Assembly: GCA_029255685.2 (NCBI GenBank)
Contig: CM055312.2
Coordinates: 85,973,010 to 86,037,009 of the forward strand
From: Silene conica
Lineage: Eukaryota > Streptophyta > Magnoliopsida > Caryophyllales > Caryophyllaceae
DNA length: 64,000 nucleotides
Direction: 5' to 3'
The translations under genes and the position numbers were made by a program. The notes beneath the pieces are model-generated. The model was given only the letters and a program-made list of their open reading frames with translations. It was not told the DNA's origin and ran no database searches. Shown here piece by piece: positions 58,171 to 64,000 of the stretch (position 1 is the first letter of the stretch; each line of letters begins with the position of its first letter).

Positions 58171-58308
58171 TTGCTGAGTTTTATCTGCTTGCCTAGAGTT
58201 GGTATAGAGTCAGATATGGATGTTGATTTTGATATTTGATTTAGTGGTTGTTCATCCAAGGCATTGGATGACTCTATGATCGGTTTCATAAATAGTTGGA
58301 TTGAAAGA

Positions 58309-58333
58309 CCCCTCGACTGGGTAACCAGTAGGG
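58309..58333 (+). repeat. bookend hairpin with GTAA loop (3' LTR, copy 2)
   Basis: As 52123-52147 with one C-to-T change in the outer arm. Confidence 0.74.
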
Positions 58334-58838
58334 AAACCGGCTCTCCTTCCTAATAGTTTATGAAGTTGGGTTGAGAGCTATGCATTAGTATCGCATGATA
58401 GTATGAGGACAGTTGATGAGATTTTTATGCTTCACATATTTATATATGTCGGAGTATTCTGTATTGCTTTATGTGTTACGTGTCGTTACAAAAGGTGGCT
58501 AGGAGAACTCTAGTCACTCCCCACTTATTGTGGCGTACATGTTTACATGTATGTAGGTACATGACAGGTGGTTGGCAGAGGGTTGCATGGAGCTAGCGAG
58601 CGATGATCCTATTCATCAGTTGACTTACACGTTTACGTTAGCTAGACTTAGTTTACATTTCAGCTTTGAGTGCCTGTAAGGATGTGCCATCCCAGGCTGT
58701 TTGTATATATTTTCTTCTTCCAGTTTTAGTTTTAATTCGCCTCGCATGTTAGTTATGTTTAAAAAGTTTTAATTCCGCTGCATTTTTAGTACTTTTGTAT
58801 GTTTATATTTCCGCTTTCGCGAGAGGTTTTACATCTGT

Positions 58839-59283
58839 AGCTTGTGAAATTGCCTTTTTGTTCGTTTTTATAAATTGTCACAAGTTACCGCTTCAATGTT
58901 TCAAACGTTTCAAAATATTTCTGAAGTGATAAAGCATGATAAAGCTTGATGTTTGATAATTGTGCTGAATGTTTACAATTTGACAGATTATGTAGCTATG
59001 TGTTGATGAAATCCTGCACGGAAATTTAATTGTTGCGCAGTATGTAAACCCCTTATTAGCAAGTCACATATGTTGATAGTTTCATGATAAATGATGTAAT
59101 GTGAGTGGATAGGAAATGTACCTAATTGATTTTAACCTATTGACATCTAGGAATGATAAACGGTCTTGTTAGTCTATGATTGGCGTGTATCTTGTGTAAC
59201 ATGTCAGTGCGCCATGTTTAATTACGTTACTTAATTTCGCTCTATGTCCTTCCCAAAATATGATTTTGCTGCTATAATATGAT
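58839..59283 (+). other. continuation of the outer element's internal region
   Basis: Resumes after the LARD copy 2 insertion. AT-rich and noncoding; ends where a second Athila/Tat-type LTR begins. Confidence 0.55.
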
Positions 59284-59735
59284 TGATGCGTGTCTATTTT
59301 ATGATGTTTTACATCTATTTTTACACGCATTTGGTCGCTCATTTACGATGTTTTAGCCTTTATTTCCCAACTTTTGTCTACTTTCGTATTTTTATGCTAT
59401 TTTGCAAAATTATGCGGAAAAAGGGCGATTTTAAACCAAATCCGTCCTCAAGTGATTTTATAGCTAAGGACACGAAAGAAAAAGCCTAGCGCGCATTTCA
59501 AGGCCTGAAGATAGCATAAGCAAATGTGCATATAGCAAAGAATCGATCCACGATATTGCAGCCTGTTTCAAATGGCTATATCTCGAGTTCTAGAGCTGAT
59601 AATGGAGTGATTTCAGTTGGAGGTGAAAGCTTATCCTCTTAGCTTTCCAACGCCGCGAGAATCGCTTGATTACGATAAGTAACGAAGAAATGGAAGCTAT
59701 TTTAAGATCGATGCGCGCTGCAGTCCCGACAATTG

Positions 59736-59768
59736 GGTCGACCGACCTACTAATTGGGTCGACCGACC
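59736..59768 (+). repeat. paired 12-mer site 1 (GGTCGACCGACC x2, 21-bp period)
   Basis: 12-mers at 59736 and 59757, spacer TACTAATTG. In the LTR upstream of the TATA-like box. Confidence 0.93.
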
Positions 59769-60294
59769 ACAGCATAGACCCAGAAGTTTCCGCGAAGCCC
59801 ATTAAAGTGTTTAGGTCATTGGGAAACTCTTTATTTCCGCCTATTTAAGCCAAATTTCGTGATTAGGGTTTATCATCGAGATTGCCATCAAGTTTTCTAC
59901 CTAGTTTTCTATCATAGAGTTACATCTAGTTTTAGTTTTAATCTTTCCATAATCATCAAACACTTTTCTTTAGTTTTATATATTGTTCTTCATCAATCTT
60001 TCAACATTAATCAATAAAGCTTGTTCTTTTCCGCCTTAATCCTTATTTCCGGTAATTCCTCTCTTAATTTATGTTTTATTATTATTAGGTTATAATTATT
60101 GCATACGGTTAAGTTAGAATCCCAAGCCTTTATTATTATTGCTTGTTTAGATTGATGTTCTTTACAATTTCCATGTTTATTCCTATTTTTATTATTGTTT
60201 CAATAGTTATGAGTAGCTAATTTCATATGTTAGGATGTAGGGAGTAAATATTCATAGGTAGTATAATTCCCGAATTAACATGTCGCAGGCAGGA

Positions 60295-60330
60295 GGTCGA
60301 CCGACCACCATTATAGGTCGACCGACCGAC
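60295..60330 (+). repeat. paired 12-mer site 2
   Basis: 12-mers at 60295 and 60316, spacer ACCATTATA; the second is extended by GAC. In the LTR. Confidence 0.93.
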
Positions 60331-60924
60331 TCGTGTTCGAATTCTGTTTCGCTTTTATTTGTAGACTATAATAACCTACAATGAGACCAAAAGGAGACTT
60401 GTAGGATGTTAGTATTGACCTACCCAAGATTGAGAGATTAGGGAAGGGCATTGGTTTACATCTTAAGACGGATAGGTTACTTAAGACTGAAAGGTTTGTG
60501 ACCTAGAATTTAGGAATCACCCTTATTGTTGACACCCAATAATTGTGAGACCTAGGAACTAATAGCATAGGCCGAAAGGAGCTATTAGGTAGCATAGACC
60601 TAAAGGATATGTTACACCCCTTACGCGACTGCAATACATGTTGACTTAGGATTTATATTATCTTAGCTATTTATTACCCAAACATCCTAGCATCTCTTTC
60701 ATCATAGTTTATTCTCATCTTTATTTACTTGTTTTATTTTATATTTGTTTTAGATTTAGCAACAATCAATTAAAACCCCTCTCTATTGTTACTTAATAGA
60801 TTAAAAATTAGCAAACATAATTAACCTTGTCTCTCTGTGGTTCGACCCTTACTATCACTATCTATAGTTTTAGTTTGGTTTATAAATTTTATCTTTGACA
60901 CCCACAACGACGGGTATCAAATTT

Positions 60925-60942
60925 TGGCGCCGTTGCCGGGGA
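60925..60942 (+). promoter_or_regulatory. primer-binding site, tRNA-Asp type
   Basis: TGGCGCCGTTGCCGGGGA, 5 nt after the LTR, identical to that of the Athila element at 37120. Confidence 0.92.
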
Positions 60943-61096
60943 GACGGTATAATTTTGTTTGTTAGTTTTTAGTTTATTTTCCTTGTCTTAAGGAACTTCG
61001 GTTCCTTAAGACCGTTACTTACCTTCTCTTCTAGTTTTGTTTTAGAAGACAGGTTTTTGAGAGGAAGACTTGAGTACTCTCAGTGTTATTGCGATC

Positions 61097-62315
61097 ATGA
61101 CTACTATGGCTGAATTAGAAACGACTTTTCAAAGCTTCATGACTTAAATGTCGGAAATAAAAAAAGAACGAGATGCAGCTGTGAAGAGTGTTGAAAGGCA
61201 ATTAGCAATCTTAGCTGCTAATCGGATTGCTAGCTCTCCAGTTGGTTGTGAGAGTTCCATAGAGACATTAAATGCTATAAATCTCAGGAGTGGTCGTGCT
61301 TATGGGGGACCAACCCCAAAGGATGATTCTGCCGAAGTTAAGGACGAAGAAATCGATCCCGTGCACAGGTTAGGAGGTCGACCGACCACAACATCAGGTC
61401 GATCGACCAGGGTTCCTGAGCAGATTGCGGATTCGCCTCCTGAGCTACCTGACTCTCCTCTCGTCAATGACTCAACGAAGATTCTGAAGTTAAAAGAGCC
61501 AAGGCTTGCCGATTCCGCGACAAGCATTGTGGTCCCGTATCCGTATCATTTGGAGAAATTAATGTTGGAGCATCAGTTCAAAAAAATCTTGGAGAGGTAT
61601 GAGGGCGTTGATATTTGTAACCCGGATATTTCTGTCGAGTGTGATCCCATCACACCCATTACTGAAAAGTCGCTCATTCTTAAGGATGAGAATGATAGGT
61701 TACTTGATTCCCTCTCCTTCCCCGTTGATGATACTGACTTGGATCTAGAAACAACCAATGAGTTAGACCTTCACCCCTTGACTGACCAACCTATTTTTGT
61801 AGGTGTTAGTAATGAACATGTTCCTAACACGTTCGAACCCTCGGTTGATGAACCTTGTTTTTTGCAGGATTCTACTATTGACATTTCTGATGTTTTTAAA
61901 TGTTATGTACAAGGATCCTTCGGAGGCTTTGATGTGTTTTGAGGCATGTGCAGGTGAATCTCTTGCTCGGGAGGCTGATTTGGATGCTCCAAAAATTGCA
62001 ATTCTAGTGATAGGGTCTATAGGCGATAGGAAGAGAGATGTTCTCGATCGAGTAGTACCACTTACTCGATCAAATGATGTAGAGAACGAGGTCACTCAAT
62101 CAAGTGATCATTTGGCTAAAGAAAAGAGCCCTAAGAAGAAGAAACCGAGGAAAGTGTCGGCCCACGACTTGGGAGTCGACAACCCCGGGAGATGGATGGC
62201 TGGAGCTATGGATGATGACCCACCCATCTACATGGTGGAGAGAAACTCATCTACCCAAATCACCATAGCTGAAGGAGTAGCCTGTAGTCAGAACCCTTGG
62301 TCAAAGAAACGCTGA
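61097..62315 (+). pseudogene. truncated gag/pol-junction frame of the second Athila/Tat-type element
   Basis: A frame from ATG 61097 meets TAA at 61145-61147, then is open from ATG 61148 to 61942 (264 residues), and a +1 overlapping frame continues from 61803 to 62315. The first part has the motif LNAINLRSGRAYGGP, typical of the gag-pol junction in Athila/Tat elements, and PYPYHLEKLMLEHQFKKILE, which resembles the segment before the protease. The capsid and zinc knuckle upstream and all enzymes downstream are missing. The second frame ends in a Lys-rich tract (SPKKKKPRK) and I do not recognise it. Taken together this is a shortened non-autonomous element; whether the overlap is a frameshift or a real second frame cannot be told. 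Confidence 0.65.
61376..61408 (+). repeat. paired 12-mer site 3, inside the gag-like frame
   Basis: 12-mers at 61376 and 61397 (second GGTCGATCGACC), spacer ACAACATCA. Confidence 0.92.
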
Positions 62316-63656
62316 ATCCTTCGCGGATGACTTCTTCTTTTTGCTCGTTTCTGTTTTTCTTAAGACATTTTTTTTTTTTTTTGCTAAGACTTTCTAGCTT
62401 GCTTTCTTTAAGTTTTTAGGATAACTTTTTTGTGTTTGCGTAGTTAAGACTTTTTGGACTTGTTTCTGGGATCTCGCGCATTTGTTGGGCGCATATTTAT
62501 TGCTTTTGCAGGTTTTACGAAGAAACGAAGACCGCTGTGCAGCAGAGGGGTCGACCGACCTATCATATGGGTCGGTCGACCTAGTCCCTGTAAATGCTGG
62601 AATTCCTTAGTCTGCAGGAAGGTCGGTCGACCTACCCATCTGTCACAGACTGTTCGTTTCTTCCTCGGGAATCGTGCAAACATCTTGGGTACTTGAGTGG
62701 CACTGCTAGCCACCAAAACCTCCCAGCTTACGCTGGTTTGGGGAGGTTTTTCTCATGCGCTTCATAATCCAGTGAGTTCTTTCCAGTTTTTCCTTGGTTT
62801 TTACGTTTTGTTTTAATTTTATGAAACCTTTACTTAGGCTAATGCACAATGGGGACATTGTGCGGGTTGGTTTGGGGAATGGTTTCGTGTCACATGCATT
62901 GCATTTTGTCACACGTTTATTGCATTTCCGTATTGCATTGTTCTTTTCTTTATTTTCCTTGCATATACAAGAAAAATACAAAAAAATGAAAAAAAAAAAA
63001 AAAAAAATTCAAAAAAAAAAATGCACGTTTATTTTAGCATATAGGTCGAGTCGGAACGAAAGTATTTCAAGGATGATTTAGCTATCCTACATGTTTATGC
63101 CTTTAGCTTGCCTTGTCAACTTGTTTTAGTATGAGAGTCTTTTGCATATCTACGAGTTTTTGTCAATTTGTATATCTTGAGACTTGACTTATACCTTGCC
63201 AACCTACTATACATTCTAAGTTTTAGAGCCTTATTCCTGGTTTCATTTTTAAACCAGTTGTCTAGGATGTGAGTAGTACTCCCCTTGGAACATGTTACAT
63301 CAATATGCATAAACATGAACTTGAATTGCTATATACTTGTTTTACTATCTCGTTTTGTGAGTTTTGGTACGTGCATTTGGGATCCCTTTTCTCTTATTCA
63401 CCCATAAGCCTTACATAGCCAAAATTGCCTTTTTATTCCCCCCAAAAAACTACATCCCATACTTAGCCTACCCTTCCAAGCTAGTATTTGTTGTCTTTGG
63501 TTTATTTTTTGAGGCATCTTGGTTTGTTTGCTATCTTGAGCAAAAGGAGAAAACAAAAGAAAGAAAGAAACAAAACAGAAAAAAAAAGAAAAAAAAAGAA
63601 AAAAAAAAAGGAAAAAGAAAAAAAAAACGAAAAAAGTCAAAAGACGTACGAAAGTC
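62316..63656 (+). other. 3' noncoding part of the second Athila/Tat-type element
   Basis: No convincing gene. It contains a hairpin (AAAACCTCCC at 62715 with GGGAGGTTTT at 62741, inner CCAGC/GCTGG), an Athila-like GGGGACATTGTG word at 62851, an A-run near 62990 and a G/A-only tract (63540-63635). Frames such as 63364-63879 arise from the Lys-coding purine tract. Confidence 0.6.
62549..62581 (+). repeat. paired 12-mer site 4, second copy inverted
   Basis: GGTCGACCGACC at 62549 and its reverse complement GGTCGGTCGACC at 62570, spacer TATCATATG. A further single GGTCGGTCGACC lies at 62621-62632. Confidence 0.92.
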
Positions 63657-63689
63657 AGTCGACCGACCACTTTCATGGGTCGGTCGACC
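63657..63689 (+). repeat. paired 12-mer site 5, second copy inverted
   Basis: AGTCGACCGACC at 63657 and GGTCGGTCGACC at 63678, spacer ACTTTCATG, just after a long purine tract. Confidence 0.92.
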
Positions 63690-64000
63690 AACTCACAGTA
63701 TCAAAAGTTCAAAATTTCGTCCTAAAACCCCTTTCTTTTATATTATGTTATCACTCCCGTACTTTATTCAAAATATTTGGGAGTCCTTTCTTATTTATAA
63801 TGTGAGAGTTGTGCTACAAAAGAGCACTTTCTTAATATCAAAAAGTTGTGAATTATGTTGTTGGGAACGGTTTTACTAGCTTGGCTACTAACCCCTCAAA
63901 TCCAAAAACATCTTAACCACTTTTTACCCTTCACCTCACATATCCTTCATTGCCTCAATTGCATGTATCCGAGTCACTTAATGAGTATGTTTATACATAG
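63690..64000 (+). other. end of window, element continues
   Basis: AT-rich noncoding sequence; no LTR start is visible before the window ends. Confidence 0.5.

Larger units (their letters stand above)
34909..58833 (+). mobile_element. LARD-like LTR retrotransposon (copy 2, plus strand), split by an Athila insertion
   Basis: LTRs start TGTAACATCCCAATATTTCG and end TTTTACA. The 5' LTR is in two pieces (34909-35434 and 50149-52647, about 3.0 kb together), the internal region is 52648-56004, and the 3' LTR is 56005-58833 (2829 bp). The target duplication TCTGT is exact (34904-34908 and 58834-58838). Layout matches copy 1 but sequence is diverged, including the loop core of the hairpin array, so the two copies represent distinct subfamilies. 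No coding capacity. Confidence 0.93.
56005..58833 (+). repeat. 3' LTR of LARD copy 2 (unbroken)
   Basis: Preserves the empty Athila site (CCGTCTTATGTTCTGG near 56524-56539). Compared with the 5' LTR it has a shorter GC block, one array unit fewer, and lacks about 65 bp after CCCGGGAT (57590). Confidence 0.92.
59284..60919 (+). repeat. 5' LTR of the second Athila/Tat-type element
   Basis: 1636 bp, with TATA-like CTATTTAAG at 59841-59849 and two GGTCGACCGACC pairs, one about 75 bp upstream of the TATA-like box and one about 450 bp downstream. Confidence 0.82.
59284..64000 (+). mobile_element. second Athila/Tat-type LTR retrotransposon, incomplete at window end
   Basis: The 5' LTR (59284-60919) begins TGATGCGTG and ends GGTATCA, followed by a tRNA-Asp-type primer-binding site. 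The internal part holds a gag/pol-junction-like frame but no reverse transcriptase or integrase before the window ends, while 3'-UTR-like sequence already appears by 62.8 kb (GGGGACATTGTGCGGG). It is therefore probably non-autonomous. Five paired GGTCGACCGACC sites are spread through LTR and interior. The 3' LTR and target duplication are outside the window; the 5' flank is ATGAT. Confidence 0.85.

Noticed and set aside
63364..63879. 171-codon Lys-rich frame
   Set aside because: Produced by the G/A-only tract at 63540-63635; no motif, and flanking codons look noncoding.

Overview
The window is repeat-dominated DNA from a flowering plant nuclear genome. Almost all of it can be assigned to transposable elements, and I see no host protein-coding gene, rRNA or tRNA gene. 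The element types (FAR1-like Mutator transposase, Athila-type Ty3/Gypsy with a third ORF, Helitrons ending in CTAG or CTAA, hAT and CACTA termini, a Copia relic) indicate a eudicot. The species cannot be read from the sequence. LTRs loaded with tandem repeats recall elements such as Retand of Silene, but I cannot test identity.

Left part (1-19.5 kb): small DNA elements in AT-rich DNA. In order these are a hAT-type element with 8-bp target duplication (1965-2567), a long-inverted-repeat element (2593-3513), a complete Mutator-like element with matching TIRs and a 9-10 bp target duplication (4250-9037), Helitron ends and a 2.4-kb minus-strand Helitron (10354-12719), two foldback elements, a Copia relic (about 16.0-16.6 kb), a CACTA end and an LTR fragment. 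The Mutator element has two convergent genes: a FAR1-type transposase with a C-terminal OTU-like domain whose expected cysteine is tyrosine, and a small second gene broken by one amber codon.

Middle (19.5-28.7 kb): a non-autonomous, LARD-like LTR element on the minus strand with 2.85-kb LTRs and target duplication TAACC. Right part (30.1-64 kb): a nest of LTR elements. The outermost (LTR 30127-32526) contains a second LARD-like element (34909-58833, duplication TCTGT). The 5' LTR of that element was split by a 14.7-kb Athila-type element (35435-50143, duplication CTTAT); the unsplit 3' LTR preserves the empty site. A second Athila/Tat-type element starts at 59284 and runs off the window.

The Athila copy keeps gag, protease, reverse transcriptase, RNase H, integrase and the third ORF, but pol carries stop codons and a frameshift, so it looks recently dead. 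The LARD-like elements encode nothing recognisable and would need an outside chromovirus-type machinery.

The most interesting signal is structural. All four LARD LTRs carry a cassette of 10-11 units in which a conserved loop of about 20-24 nt is flanked by arms private to each unit that still pair with each other. The array is bracketed by two 25-nt hairpins with GCAA and GTAA (GNRA-type) loops. Separately, the second Athila-type element carries five dispersed pairs of a 12-mer at exactly 21-bp spacing, and GC-rich CCGG dyad blocks recur near promoters in otherwise unrelated LTR families.
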